NCBI RefSeq assembly: GCF_017353255.1
Contig: NZ_JAFMYU010000007.1
Location: 186,001-250,000 of the forward strand
Direction of reading: 5' to 3'
Origin: Fibrella aquatilis
GTDB lineage: Bacteria > Bacteroidota > Bacteroidia > Cytophagales > Spirosomataceae
Length of the DNA stretch: 64,000 nucleotides
Below are positions 16,447 to 25,444 of this stretch, piece by piece. How positions within the stretch are numbered: position 1 is the first letter of the stretch; each line of letters opens with the position of its first letter. A program made the translations under genes and the position numbers. The notes under the pieces are model-generated. The model worked only from the letters and a program-made list of their open reading frames with translations. It ran no database searches and was not told where the DNA came from.

Positions 16447-17943
16447 TCACTTCAACGCCTTATTCGTGTCGCGCTCACTCTGGGGGAGGGGCACGTAGCG
16501 GTTTTTGGCGAAGGAATAATTCTTGTCGCGCAGGGCGGCTTCGGCGTAGGCCTGACCGTAGCGCACAAGATCGAAATAGCGGTGAAACTCAAGGCCAAGT
16601 TCCACCCGCCGCTCGTGCCGGATGGCGTCGCGGAGGTTGGCCTGACTGGTGTTCACCACGTCGGGCAACAGATTGGCAGGTACCGCCGGCGCACCCGTGG
16701 CGGGGGCAAGGGCAGGGTCGTTGAGGTAGCTTTCGCGGGCGCGTTTCCGCACCCGGTTCAGATAGGGCAGGGCCTCAGCTCCCCGATTTAGCTCCGTCAG
16801 GGCCTCGGCAGCCATCAGCAGCACATCGGCGTAGCGGATCATGACGTAGTTCAAATTGCCATCGCCTTTGGTGGCGGCGGGGACTTCGGCCAGCGGCTGC
16901 ACGTGCTTTTTGTTCAGATACCCCGTCGGCGACCATTGCGGGTCGAAGGGTTCGCCGTTGAGCCAGGTCGTGCCCGCCCGGCCTACTGAATAGTCAAGGC
17001 GGGGGTCGGCTACTTTGGCCGCCGTCTGTTCAAATTCGGCCACGAAACCCGGCGTGGGGGCATCGAAGAAATAGCCGTTCTCGTTGGGACGGGGCGCAAA
17101 CCACTGGTTCAGCCGGTTTCCCTGAAACGGTACCTGCCCCGACAAGTGTTGCACCGCAAACACCGACTCGCGGTTGTTTTTGTAGGCCGCCCGGAAATTG
17201 TTGGCATACACCGGCAGCAGGTCATATTGCCCGCCGTTGATTACCGCCTGCGCCTGATCCAGCGCGGGTTGCCACTTTTGCTGGTACAAATACGCCTTCG
17301 CCAGCAGGGCCTGCGCCGCGCCTTTGGTGGCCCGCCCCACGTCGGGACCGGCATGGGCGGCGGGCAGGTTCTGGATTGCCACCAGCAGATCGGCTTCGAT
17401 GGCCTGCGTGTAAATCGTGCTTACCGGCGACTGCGTTACCTGCAACTTGTCGGCGTTGAGTGGCTCCAGAATCAGGGGTACGTCGCCATAGATATTCACG
17501 AGGTAGAAGTAGTTCAATGCCCGCAGAAACCGCGCCTCGCCCAGCACCCGGTTCTTCAACGTGGCGTCCATGTTGATGGCCGGTACGCGCTGCAACACCA
17601 GATTGGCCCGGTTGATGCCTTCGTACAAAACACCCCATTCCGACTCTACAGGGCCATTGTTAGGGAAAATCTGGAAATTATCGACCAGCCCAATGTCGGC
17701 CTGATCGCCGGGGTCGCCGCCCTTCGCCGCATCGTCGGAAGCCACGTCGCCAAAGACCCACAGCCGGTTATTGTCCGACGCAAATGAGAGCGGCTGATAG
17801 GCGGCATTGATGGCCAAAACCGCCTGCGCCGAGGTTTGGTAAAACGCCGCTTCGGCATAATCACCCCGCGGCTGCTCGTTCAGCATATCTGAACAAGCGC
17901 CGAGGCAAAGCAGGCAGAGGAAAGTAATGAGGTTTGTTTTCAT
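16447..17943 (-). CDS. SusD/RagB family glycan-binding lipoprotein
   Basis: The 498-residue protein has a lipoprotein signal (LITFLCLLCLGAC) and the SusD N-terminal region beginning DMLNEQPRGDYAEAAF. TPR-like helices follow (RFLRALNYFYLVNIYGDVPL is the family signature). The C-terminal RagB/SusD domain includes NYVMIRYADVLLMAAEALTE and AIRHERRVELGLEFHRYFDL. It sits on the outer membrane as the lid of the SusC channel encoded 24 bp upstream. The glycan cannot be predicted from sequence alone. Confidence 0.95.
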   Translation of the reverse strand: MKTNLITFLCLLCLGACSDMLNEQPRGDYAEAAFYQTSAQAVLAINAAYQPLSFASDNNRLWVFGDVASDDAAKGGDPGDQADIGLVDNFQIFPNNGPVESEWGVLYEGINRANLVLQRVPAINMDATLKNRVLGEARFLRALNYFYLVNIYGDVPLILEPLNADKLQVTQSPVSTIYTQAIEADLLVAIQNLPAAHAGPDVGRATKGAAQALLAKAYLYQQKWQPALDQAQAVINGGQYDLLPVYANNFRAAYKNNRESVFAVQHLSGQVPFQGNRLNQWFAPRPNENGYFFDAPTPGFVAEFEQTAAKVADPRLDYSVGRAGTTWLNGEPFDPQWSPTGYLNKKHVQPLAEVPAATKGDGNLNYVMIRYADVLLMAAEALTELNRGAEALPYLNRVRKRARESYLNDPALAPATGAPAVPANLLPDVVNTSQANLRDAIRHERRVELGLEFHRYFDLVRYGQAYAEAALRDKNYSFAKNRYVPLPQSERDTNKALK

Positions 17944-17967
17944 GGCGGTCCGCCGTTGCGGTGTGGG

Positions 17968-20900
17968 TCAGAAGTTCACATTTAGCCCAACGGTATAGGT
18001 CTTTGCCGACGGGTACGTACCCCAGTCGATGCCCACGGCCACGTCGCCGCGAAACTGTTCGGTGTTGAGGTTATCACTCGATTGTTGTTCGGGGTCGAGG
18101 CCGGGGTACTTCGTGAACGTCAGCAGGTTTTGCCCGCCCACATAAATGCGCAGGTTCGACGCTCCAAATCGTTTCAGGATGTTGCCCGGCAGGGTGTAGC
18201 CGAGTTGCAGATTTTTCAGGCGGGTATATGAACCGTCTTCCAGAAAGCGCGTGGACGGCAACTTGTTGTTGGCCGACCCCCGCCACGACACCCTCGGCTG
18301 GCTGTTGCTTGTGCCCTCGCCGGTCCAATGCCCATCTACCACCCGTTGCGTGATGTTGAACGCCCGGTAAAAACCCTCGATGTCGGTGGCTACCTGGTAA
18401 TAGATGCTGTTGCCTGTGACGCCCTGAAAAAACGCGCTCAGGTCAAAACCTTTCCAGTATAGATTTGCCGTGAGGCCGTAGGTCAGCGTCGGAATCGGAC
18501 TACCCACGTGCGACCGGTCGGCGCTGGTGATCAGGCCATCGCCGTTGAGGTCGGCGTAGCGCACGTCGCCGGGTTTGATGCCGTTGCCCTGGTTGGCACT
18601 GGTGAAAAGCTGGGCTTCGTTCTGGAAAATACCGGCCTGCGTGAGCAGGTAAAACGACCCAATGGGATGGCCCGGCTCCGTCAGCGTAGCAAACACGCCG
18701 TTGTCGATGCGCCCGCCGGGAATGGGTCGCCCGTCAGACAGCGACACCACGCGGTTGCGAATGAACGAGGCGTTGGCGGTGATATCGTAGGTGAAATCAC
18801 CTTTTTTGTCGCGGTAGATCAGATCAATTTCCAGCCCCTTGTTCTCCACCCGCCCGGCGTTCACGTACGGTGCCGAAGCCGTGGTGCCGCCCGAACGCGG
18901 CACGGGTACGGGAATGAGAATATCGGAGGTGGTTTTCTGAAATACGTCCAGCGTGAGTTGCAGTTTGTTTTTCAAAAACGCCATGTCCAGCCCGATGTCG
19001 GTTTGGGTAGAGGCCTCCCATTTCACGTTGGCGTTGCCCCGGCTCACCACCGTATAGCCCGGCTGCTGGGCCTGCGGCGACCCAAACGGATAATTGAACC
19101 CCGACCCAATGAGGCTGGCAAAGGGATAGTTGCCAATGTCCTGGTTGCCCAACTGCCCAATGCTCGCCCTTAGTTTCATGAGCGAAACCGTGTTGGCGAT
19201 AGGCTGGAAAAAGGCTTCCTGGTCGATGTTCCAACCCACCGATCCCGAAAAGAAATTGGCGTAGCGGTTGGCGGGCGAAAACCGGCTCGACCCGTCGCGG
19301 CGTACGTTGACCGAAGCCAGGTATTTGTCTTTGTAGGCGTAGTTGACCCGCCCAAACAAGGAAAACAACGCCCAACGCTGGTCAGCCTCAGTGCTGTTGC
19401 GGCCCGTGGGGTCAACACCCCGACCCAGGTACCGGAGGCTGGGGTCCTGGTCGATGAAGTTGCGGTCTGACCCACCCACGGCGCGGCTCACGTTGCGGAT
19501 AGCCTCGGTACCCGCCAGCACCGTTACGTCATGCACGCCCCCAAATTTGCGGCTGTAGGTCAGCGTGTTATTCCAGGTCAGCGTGCTGATGGGACTAATG
19601 GTATTGCTCAGCGTGGCGGGGCTGTTGATGCGCCCATTGGTGCCCCAATTTTCGTTGAAACGCTTGTCGTTCAGGATGTTAAGGTCAATGCCACCGTTGG
19701 TGCGGAATGTCAGATTGCGGTTGATGGTCCACTCGCCAAACACGTCGCCAAAGAGGCGGTACTGCGTTTGGGTGTTGTCGGCTTTCAGGGCCAGCCCCAC
19801 CGGGTTGTAGCCATCGCCGAAGAGATCGGTGCGGGTGGGCAGGTCGAAAAACGTGCCGTCGGGGTTGTAGACGGGCGTGGCGGGGGCACGGAACAGGGCG
19901 TAGCGAACAATACTGCCACCGTTGCCACCAAAGCCATCGCCCGAACTGCCCACAATTTTGCGGTTGCTGTAGGTCAGGTTGAGGTTGGTGCCTACGCGCA
20001 CCTTCCCGCCAATGTCGGAGTCCACGCTCGTGCGGAGCGAATACCGTTCGTAGCCGGAGTTGAGCACGATGCCCTGCTGATTGAAATAATTGCCCGAAAT
20101 GAGGTAGTGCGACTGCTTGCTGCCGCCGCTAAACTGCAACTGATAATTCTGGATGGGCGCGGGCCTGAATATTTCCTCCTGCCAGTTGGTGTTGGGCAGC
20201 GTGGCGGCTATTTCGGGGGTGATGGGTCGGCGGAAGAGGGCTGGGTCGGTAAAATCGGCGTTGTCATTAGCTACCGCTTCGTTGTAGATACTGACGTACT
20301 GGGCCGTGTTGGCCATCGGAATCAGTCGCCCGTGGGTCTGCACGCCCCCGTAGGCATTGAACGAGATGCGCGGTGCGCCCGATGCTCCCCGCCGCGTGGT
20401 CACCACAATGACGCCGTTGGCCGCGCGTGACCCATAAATAGCGGCCGATGAGGCATCTTTCAATACCGACATGCTCTCGATATCGGCCGGGTTCAATACG
20501 CTGAAGGCATCTTTCGTAGGAATCCCGTCGATCACAAACAGCGGACTGTTGTCATTGACAGTGCCTACGCCCCGTATCCGTACGGCCACGCCCTCGCCCG
20601 GTGCCCCCGTCGACTGCGTAACGCGCACCCCCGACGATTTTCCCTGCAAGGCCTGGTCGATACCTGCCACGGGCAGGCGCGCAATGTCTTTGGCTGTAAT
20701 GGTGGAAACCGCCCCGGTGAGGTCGCTGCGTTTTTGGGCACCATACCCTACCACGATCACTTCATTCAGCGTTTTTTTGTCTTCCAGCAGAGTAATGTTG
20801 ATGGCCGATTGAGCGCCTACAACCACTTCCTGACCGGTGTAGCCCACATAAGAAAACTGCAATACGGCCTGGTCAGAAGGCACCGAAATCTTGTAGCGCC

Positions 20901-21096
20901 CCTCTACGTCGGAGGTGGCCCCTGCGTTGGTGCCCTTCACAATGACGTTTACGCCGGGCAATGTCTGGCCTTTTTCGTCGCTCACCACCCCCGACACAAC
21001 ACGGCCCTGTGCTAGTCCGATAGCGGGTAGCAGTAGCCAAAACCATAGATACAGGGAAGTGCGCCGCCAGAAGCGGGCGGGTAGTCGTTCGTTCAT
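17968..21096 (-). CDS. SusC/RagA family TonB-linked outer-membrane transporter
   Basis: The 1042-residue protein has a signal peptide (LLPAIGLAQG), a carboxypeptidase-like domain (about 30-110, GVVSDEKGQTLPGVNVIVKG), the SusC signature EVIVVGYGAQKRSDLTGAV near residue 115, a plug with VRIRGVGTVND and PLFVIDG, and a C-terminal barrel ending VGLNVNF. Length matches glycan-type SusC. It pairs with the SusD protein just downstream and opens the operon. No ECF/anti-sigma or hybrid two-component regulator is next to it. The 135-bp upstream gap shows no clear TAnnTTTG box. Confidence 0.96.
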   Translation of the reverse strand: MNERLPARFWRRTSLYLWFWLLLPAIGLAQGRVVSGVVSDEKGQTLPGVNVIVKGTNAGATSDVEGRYKISVPSDQAVLQFSYVGYTGQEVVVGAQSAINITLLEDKKTLNEVIVVGYGAQKRSDLTGAVSTITAKDIARLPVAGIDQALQGKSSGVRVTQSTGAPGEGVAVRIRGVGTVNDNSPLFVIDGIPTKDAFSVLNPADIESMSVLKDASSAAIYGSRAANGVIVVTTRRGASGAPRISFNAYGGVQTHGRLIPMANTAQYVSIYNEAVANDNADFTDPALFRRPITPEIAATLPNTNWQEEIFRPAPIQNYQLQFSGGSKQSHYLISGNYFNQQGIVLNSGYERYSLRTSVDSDIGGKVRVGTNLNLTYSNRKIVGSSGDGFGGNGGSIVRYALFRAPATPVYNPDGTFFDLPTRTDLFGDGYNPVGLALKADNTQTQYRLFGDVFGEWTINRNLTFRTNGGIDLNILNDKRFNENWGTNGRINSPATLSNTISPISTLTWNNTLTYSRKFGGVHDVTVLAGTEAIRNVSRAVGGSDRNFIDQDPSLRYLGRGVDPTGRNSTEADQRWALFSLFGRVNYAYKDKYLASVNVRRDGSSRFSPANRYANFFSGSVGWNIDQEAFFQPIANTVSLMKLRASIGQLGNQDIGNYPFASLIGSGFNYPFGSPQAQQPGYTVVSRGNANVKWEASTQTDIGLDMAFLKNKLQLTLDVFQKTTSDILIPVPVPRSGGTTASAPYVNAGRVENKGLEIDLIYRDKKGDFTYDITANASFIRNRVVSLSDGRPIPGGRIDNGVFATLTEPGHPIGSFYLLTQAGIFQNEAQLFTSANQGNGIKPGDVRYADLNGDGLITSADRSHVGSPIPTLTYGLTANLYWKGFDLSAFFQGVTGNSIYYQVATDIEGFYRAFNITQRVVDGHWTGEGTSNSQPRVSWRGSANNKLPSTRFLEDGSYTRLKNLQLGYTLPGNILKRFGASNLRIYVGGQNLLTFTKYPGLDPEQQSSDNLNTEQFRGDVAVGIDWGTYPSAKTYTVGLNVNF

Positions 21097-21231
21097 AAGA
21101 CGTTGAGTGATAGCGTACTAGACTGTCAGCTTTCGCAAAAAAAGACAGTAGTATCTGGCAATTATACTATAAAACTAAGCCAGTCAGCTATTGTTTCTAC
21201 TTACCTGCCGGAAATAATCGAGTAAGTGGAC

Positions 21232-21879
21232 CTAAAAGGCTACCGCAACTAGCCCCGGCGCTACGTGCAGGCAGTGAATTTGCAGCGTTTCCTGGTGGTC
21301 GTGCAGGCGAACATGGCCGGTTAGTAAGGTAGCACCGGTGGGGAAGGGGTCAACCAGCAAGTGTTCGCGGAACGTGAGCTGCCGTTTTCCATACAGTTTG
21401 TAGAGCGCTTCCTTAGCGCACCAGTACACCGCCAGCCGGTCGGGCAGGCCGTTGGCATCGGCTATTTCCGACGGCGAGAGCACACGTGGTACAACCCGCG
21501 TAAACTGGTCGCGGATGGGCTCAATATCCAGCCCCACGGGGCGGGTTTGGTGCCAGACTGCCGTGGCCCAGCCGGGCGTGTGCGACAGAGAAATATGCCC
21601 TGTAGGCTGCCTGGAAGCCCCTTCGCACAGGTGCGGTTTGCCAAATTCATCTTTCCAGATACAGGCATACACAAACCCCCGCGCCTCGACCAGCGTTTTC
21701 AGCGCCACCCGGCAGGCCAGCCATTCCACCCGCTGCCCCGGGTGCGCAATCCCCGCCAGATCAGCCCGTTCCTCATTCGTCAAGGACAGTTGTCCGGCCA
21801 GAGTAGGCTCATCTTCGGTAATCTGCCAGCGAATCAGCGTACACTCGGCGGTAATGGCGTGGGTGGCAAGGTGGGGCAT
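21232..21879 (-). CDS. 4'-phosphopantetheinyl transferase superfamily protein
   Basis: I choose the ATG at 21877-21879 (215 residues); the 11 residues that an upstream start would add are encoded by repeat sequence. The catalytic motifs of Sfp-type transferases are present: GLDIEPIRD (Mg2+-binding Asp/Glu) and WCAKEALYKLYGKR. An upstream SLSHTPGWA provides the conserved histidine. It attaches the CoA-derived arm to carrier proteins; the target could be acyl or peptidyl carriers, none of which is encoded here. It is divergent from the WD40 gene. Confidence 0.9.
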   Translation of the reverse strand: MPHLATHAITAECTLIRWQITEDEPTLAGQLSLTNEERADLAGIAHPGQRVEWLACRVALKTLVEARGFVYACIWKDEFGKPHLCEGASRQPTGHISLSHTPGWATAVWHQTRPVGLDIEPIRDQFTRVVPRVLSPSEIADANGLPDRLAVYWCAKEALYKLYGKRQLTFREHLLVDPFPTGATLLTGHVRLHDHQETLQIHCLHVAPGLVAVAF

Positions 21880-21898
21880 GTGCGAGTTTAAAGTCTGA

Positions 21899-21984
21899 AG
21901 TTCAAAGTTCAATGTTTAAGGTTTAAAGTTTCGGAAACAGTGTCTTTTCTGAGACTTTAGACCTTAAACATTGAACTTTGAACT
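21899..21984. repeat. Composite palindrome, 'AAAGTTCAATGTTTAA' family
   Basis: Arms of 31 bp (21899-21929 and 21954-21984) differ at one base. Words such as TTCAAAGTTCAATG also build the elements at 35035 and 52241. It fills the gap between divergent genes and creates in-frame MNFEL-like extensions on both sides. Confidence 0.9.
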
Positions 21985-21988
21985 TACT

Positions 21989-22897
21989 ATGTCCTTCCAC
22001 ATCCAACGCCTCGACACTTTTGGTGGGCACCGCGATAGTGTTTTCACGCTGCTTCTGTCAGGCCAGCCGGGCCACTTCTTCTCGGCAGGGGCCGACGGGC
22101 AGGTAGCCGACTGGGACATGGCCCGGCCCGATCTGGGGTCGCTGGTAGCGCAGATTCCGGCGTCGGTCTATGCCCTGGCGCGTGATCCTGCCAGTGGGCT
22201 TTTGTGGGTAGGGCAGAATTACGAGGGACTCCAGTTTATCGACCCCGTGGCCCGCACCGTGGCCGGGTCATTGCAACTCACTACAGCGGCCATTTTCGAC
22301 ATTCAACTCTATGGCCAAACCGCCTTTGTGGCTCTGGCCGACGGGGTAGTGGTGGTGCTCGACGTGCCCACTCGCTCAGTGCGTAAGTATTTGAAGGCCA
22401 GTGATAAATCGGCGCGGTGCGTGGCCATCAATCCCGTTGAACGCGAAGTGGCCATAGGCTACAGTGACCACCGCATTCGCCTATTCGACCTCAACACGTT
22501 CGATCTGAAACAAACCCTGGAAGGCCCGACTAACTCTGTTTTTGCACTGACCTATTCGCCCGATTTCCGGCATATGCTGGCCGGGGGGCGCGATGCTCAT
22601 TTGCGGTCGTGGGATGTAGAAGCCAGCTACCGCTCCGATGCCGACATTGTGGCTCATATGTATACGATCAACCATATGGCCTACAGCCCCGACGGGCTGT
22701 GGCTGGCCACGGTGAGCATGGACAAAACCATCAAGATCTGGGAGGCCGACTCGCTGCGACTGCGCAAAGTGGTCGACCGGGCGCGGCATGGTGGGCATAG
22801 TACATCTGTCAACAAGGTGCTTTGGTTAAGCAACACCCAGTTTGCCACCGCCAGCGACGACCGCACCGTGGTGGTGTGGGCTATTGACGGTTTTTAA
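21989..22897 (+). CDS. WD40 repeat beta-propeller protein
   Basis: The 302-residue protein, started at the ATG 21989, consists almost entirely of seven WD40-like blades of about 40 residues. Examples are SVFTLLLSG...VADWDM, SARCVAIN...IRLFDL, TINHMAYSPDGLWLATVS...IKIWEA and a last blade ending TVVVWAI. No signal peptide or enzymatic domain is present, so it is probably a cytoplasmic scaffold. The next gene on this strand (DivIVA-domain protein) starts 95 bp downstream; a functional link is only inferred from position. Confidence 0.9.
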   Translation: MSFHIQRLDTFGGHRDSVFTLLLSGQPGHFFSAGADGQVADWDMARPDLGSLVAQIPASVYALARDPASGLLWVGQNYEGLQFIDPVARTVAGSLQLTTAAIFDIQLYGQTAFVALADGVVVVLDVPTRSVRKYLKASDKSARCVAINPVEREVAIGYSDHRIRLFDLNTFDLKQTLEGPTNSVFALTYSPDFRHMLAGGRDAHLRSWDVEASYRSDADIVAHMYTINHMAYSPDGLWLATVSMDKTIKIWEADSLRLRKVVDRARHGGHSTSVNKVLWLSNTQFATASDDRTVVVWAIDGF

Positions 22898-22992
22898 CGA
22901 ATATTGTTGTTAATTCCCCCAGGGAGTTCCTGTTTGGGATTATTGTTCACCTCCTCCAGCCAAGCCATTTCGTCTTTCGAGACACCAACTAT

Positions 22993-24003
22993 ATGAAAAT
23001 TACACCCATCGAAATTCGGCAGCATACCTTTGAAAAAAAGCCATTAGGCGGTTATCGGGTCGATGAAGTTGATGCCTTTTTATCGTCGCTTTCGCAGGAG
23101 TGGGAGCGCGTAACGGGCGAAAACAAGATGCTCAAGATGCAGCTCGAACTGGCCGAAAAAGAGCTTAATAAGCTGAAAGAAATCGAATTAACCCTGTTCC
23201 GTACGCTAAAAAACGCCGAAGACAGCAGCGCCAGTATTGCCGAACAGGCTAACCAGCAAGCCGAAAAATACTTGGCCGAAACCCGCCAGAAAGCCGATGA
23301 GCAGATTACCGCTGCCAAGCGTAAAGCCGCTGTGATGGTGCAGGATGCCGAAAACCAAACCCGCTACGTCCGCGAAAACCTATCGTCGGAATTGAAGTCG
23401 CTGGAACAGGATTTCAAGGCCATGGAGCGCTACAAAGACAACCTGATGGTGCAGATTCGGGCGTTGGCCACCAACGCCATGGAAAGCGTTGACCGGTTTG
23501 AGAAGAAATTTGCGAAACAATCGGCCAAGCAGAAATTCGATGAGGTAGCCGCCCCGGAGGCCCAACAAGCCGTTGAAACTGAACCGGTTCAGTCGGTCGA
23601 TATGCCCGCTGAGTCTACCACGGCCGATACTGCGGCAGAGCAGATGCCCGTTGCCGAAAACGCTTCTGTTGACAACACGGCCACAGGTCTGGTCGACGAA
23701 GCCCCCGCCGCTAATGAGGTGGTGCAGCACGAAGACGATTTTGATCAGTTTGACGATGACGAGTCGCAGCCGTTGCCTACCACGGCCTCGGTGCTGGCCG
23801 CCAATGCCGTCACGCTCCCCGCCGACGCCGACGTGCCAACTGACCTGCCCACCAATGAACCCGTCACCGACGAGCCACTAGCCCTTGCCGGCGCCGACGC
23901 TGCGGTAGGTGCCGCTCCCCAACCGGCCGAAACGGCCCACCAGGAAGCCATCCAGGAAGAAAGCAACCCCAAAAAAGGTGGGTCGTTTTTTGATCAGATC
24001 TAG
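22993..24003 (+). CDS. DivIVA domain-containing coiled-coil protein
   Basis: The 336-residue protein opens with a DivIVA N-terminal domain (ITPIEIRQHTFEKK, then YRVDEVDAFLSSLSQEW) that in this family senses curved membrane. A long coiled coil extends to about residue 180. The C-terminal 150 residues are acidic and Ala/Pro/Asp-rich, probably disordered, and end in a compact KKGGSFFDQI. DivIVA proteins organise cell poles or division sites in Gram-positives; the role in Bacteroidota is much less known. The ATG follows the CACCTCCTCCAG region without a clear promoter. Confidence 0.88.
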   Translation: MKITPIEIRQHTFEKKPLGGYRVDEVDAFLSSLSQEWERVTGENKMLKMQLELAEKELNKLKEIELTLFRTLKNAEDSSASIAEQANQQAEKYLAETRQKADEQITAAKRKAAVMVQDAENQTRYVRENLSSELKSLEQDFKAMERYKDNLMVQIRALATNAMESVDRFEKKFAKQSAKQKFDEVAAPEAQQAVETEPVQSVDMPAESTTADTAAEQMPVAENASVDNTATGLVDEAPAANEVVQHEDDFDQFDDDESQPLPTTASVLAANAVTLPADADVPTDLPTNEPVTDEPLALAGADAAVGAAPQPAETAHQEAIQEESNPKKGGSFFDQI

Positions 24004-24008
24004 GAGGG

Positions 24009-24101
24009 AGAAACAAGAGGTAAGAAGCAAGAGACAAGAGTTTACGCGATAGACTTAGGCCTGCGTAAGCTCTTGTCTCTTGCTTCTTACCTCTTGCTTC
24101 T
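24009..24101. repeat. Composite palindrome, 'AAGCAAGAGACAAGAG' family
   Basis: Arms of 32 bp (24009-24040 and 24070-24101) match with one mismatch. The 29-nt loop has TTACGC at its left and TGCGTAAGCT (24062-24071) at its right edge. Related arms occur at 35593-35729. It lies between the DivIVA gene and folB on the same strand. Confidence 0.9.
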
Positions 24102-24123
24102 CCTTCGTAAAAATCATAATTCA

Positions 24124-24474
24124 TTGGGAACCATTGCACTAGAAGGGCTGGAGTTTTTTGCCTACCACGGCTTCTATGACGAGGAGCAGAAAATAGGCAA
24201 CAAATACGCCGTAGACATTACCGTCTACGCCGACTTCTCGGAGGCGGCCCGCCGCGACCGGCTCAGTGCCACGGTCAACTACGAAGACCTGTACAAGATT
24301 ACGGCGGCAGTGATGAAACGCCCCGCCCGACTGTTGGAGCACATCGCCCACAGCCTGATCGCCGAAATAAAGCAGCAGTACCCCGCCGTCGACACCGTAG
24401 AAGTGAGCGTGTCGAAATTCAACCCGCCCATCGGCGGCGTCTGCCACCGCGCCCGGATTACGCTCAAGGAGTGA
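24124..24474 (+). CDS. folB: Dihydroneopterin aldolase
   Basis: The protein cleaves 7,8-dihydroneopterin in tetrahydrofolate synthesis. I take the TTG at 24124-24126 as start (116 residues, LGTIALEGLEFFAYHGFYDEE); homologues start MGTI- at this point. An in-frame extension to 24073 would be encoded by the palindrome and is unlikely. Motifs visible: AYHGFYDEEQ (active-site Tyr/Glu region), TVNYEDLY, RLLEHIAHSL and SVSKFNPPIGG. Its TGA is the first word of the next repeat. No other folate gene is adjacent. Confidence 0.9.
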   Translation: MGTIALEGLEFFAYHGFYDEEQKIGNKYAVDITVYADFSEAARRDRLSATVNYEDLYKITAAVMKRPARLLEHIAHSLIAEIKQQYPAVDTVEVSVSKFNPPIGGVCHRARITLKE

Positions 24475-24487
24475 AAGAGTGAATGGC

Positions 24488-24582
24488 GAAAGAGTGAAAG
24501 ACAGAAAGAGTGAAAGAGTGTTTGCTCCAATGTATTACGCTGTAGCAAACACTCTTTCACTCTTTCTGTCTTTCACTCTTTC
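24488..24582. repeat. Perfect 39-bp palindrome, 'GAAAGAGTGAAAG' family
   Basis: Arms 24488-24526 and 24544-24582 are perfect inverted repeats around a 17-nt loop containing ATTACGCT (24534-24541). It lies between the convergent folB and sigma-factor genes. Further copies of AGAGTGA run outward to both stop codons. Confidence 0.93.
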
Positions 24583-24586
24583 ACCC

Positions 24587-25132
24587 TCAGTCCGGCTTGC
24601 GGAATGATTGGGCCATGTCGCGGGCGCGTTTCAGGCGCATTTTCATGGCACTAAGGCTTACGTTGTCTTCGCCAGCCAGCGTGGCTACATCTTTGTTACC
24701 CAGGTAACGCCGACGAAGTAAATCCTGGTCGCTCATCGAGAGTTTGTCGAGGGTGACCTCGGCGTTGTACCAGCGTTCGTCCAGGCTAGGCTCATCGCTC
24801 TCAATGGGGCCAATGTGCGTTTCGTCGAGTTGGTCGAGCGAGACCGTTGAGCGGCGTTTCTGGCTGTCGAGGACCGACAGGCAGTGGAAGCGGGTAAGGG
24901 CAAAGAGCCATGTCGAGAATTTGGCTTCGCCTCGGAAGGTGTCCAGCTTCATGAACACTTTGCTGAAGATTTCCTGTGTCTGATCTTCTGCGTCATCGGT
25001 ATCGTCGAGATACCGGAAGCAGCTCTGGTACACTTTCGCTTTGTAACGGCGGTACAATTCGGCAAAGGCCTGGTCGCTGTGTGTGCGTATAAACGCACCG
25101 ACCAATGCCTCATCGGAGTAAACTTTTTTCAT
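24587..25132 (-). CDS. ECF-type RNA polymerase sigma factor
   Basis: The 181-residue protein has sigma region 2 (QAFAELYRRYKAKVYQSCFRY, then DAEDQTQEIFSKVF and FSTWLFALTRF) and region 4 (DQDLLRRRYLGNKDVATLAG, then SLSAMKMRLKRAR). No region 1.1 or 3 is present, as in ECF sigma factors. No anti-sigma gene follows it; it is flanked downstream by folB in the opposite direction. It therefore acts with a partner encoded elsewhere or is controlled at transcription. Region 2.4 does not reveal the target promoter. Confidence 0.93.
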   Translation of the reverse strand: MKKVYSDEALVGAFIRTHSDQAFAELYRRYKAKVYQSCFRYLDDTDDAEDQTQEIFSKVFMKLDTFRGEAKFSTWLFALTRFHCLSVLDSQKRRSTVSLDQLDETHIGPIESDEPSLDERWYNAEVTLDKLSMSDQDLLRRRYLGNKDVATLAGEDNVSLSAMKMRLKRARDMAQSFRKPD

Positions 25133-25377
25133 ACAAACAGTAGCCGTGCGTCTGTCAGGAGCGCAGCAAGAGCAATGTGAAAAGCGTGAGATCCCGATGA
25201 GGCGTATAAGTCTACCGGTTATTGGTCGAAAAGACCTTACCCTATCAACTTATCAGGACAAATAGACTTACGAAAGTAGCAGCTTTTTAGATTATGTGTA
25301 ACTACATATTTTAGTACAAAAATGGTGATTAAAATTATACTGCCTGAGATTCAGTACGTTAAAGTCACAATTTTAAT
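25133..25377. other. Intergenic region upstream of sigma factor gene
   Basis: With the terminator at 25378-25414 this makes a 312-bp gene-free gap. It is AT-rich from 25260 onward and holds no ORF with family features. On the minus strand there are only partial matches to TAnnTTTG (for example TCTATTTG near 25260, and TACTGTTTG just before the sigma-factor ATG). Confidence 0.5.
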
Positions 25378-25414
25378 AAAAAAGCAGTCACACTCTTGGC
25401 GAATATGACTGCTT
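25378..25414 (-). terminator. Rho-independent terminator of the YtxJ-like gene
   Basis: On the minus strand a 9-bp stem (AAGCAGTCA / TGACTGCTT, 25406-25414 with 25382-25390) and a 15-nt loop are followed by six T residues. It begins 31 bp after the stop of the gene at 25445-25774. This is the only classic stem plus U-tract I see in the window. Confidence 0.75.
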
Positions 25415-25444
25415 GGAAGATAAAAGGTAACGCCAGTAAGCAAA

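Noticed and set aside
19531-20430. 299-residue plus-strand frame inside the SusC-like gene
   Set aside because: Antisense shadow with repetitive Val/Gly/Ala composition and no motif.
22898-22992. CRISPR, tRNA or rRNA genes anywhere in the window
   Set aside because: No regularly spaced direct repeats with unique spacers, no cloverleaf or rRNA sequence was recognised.
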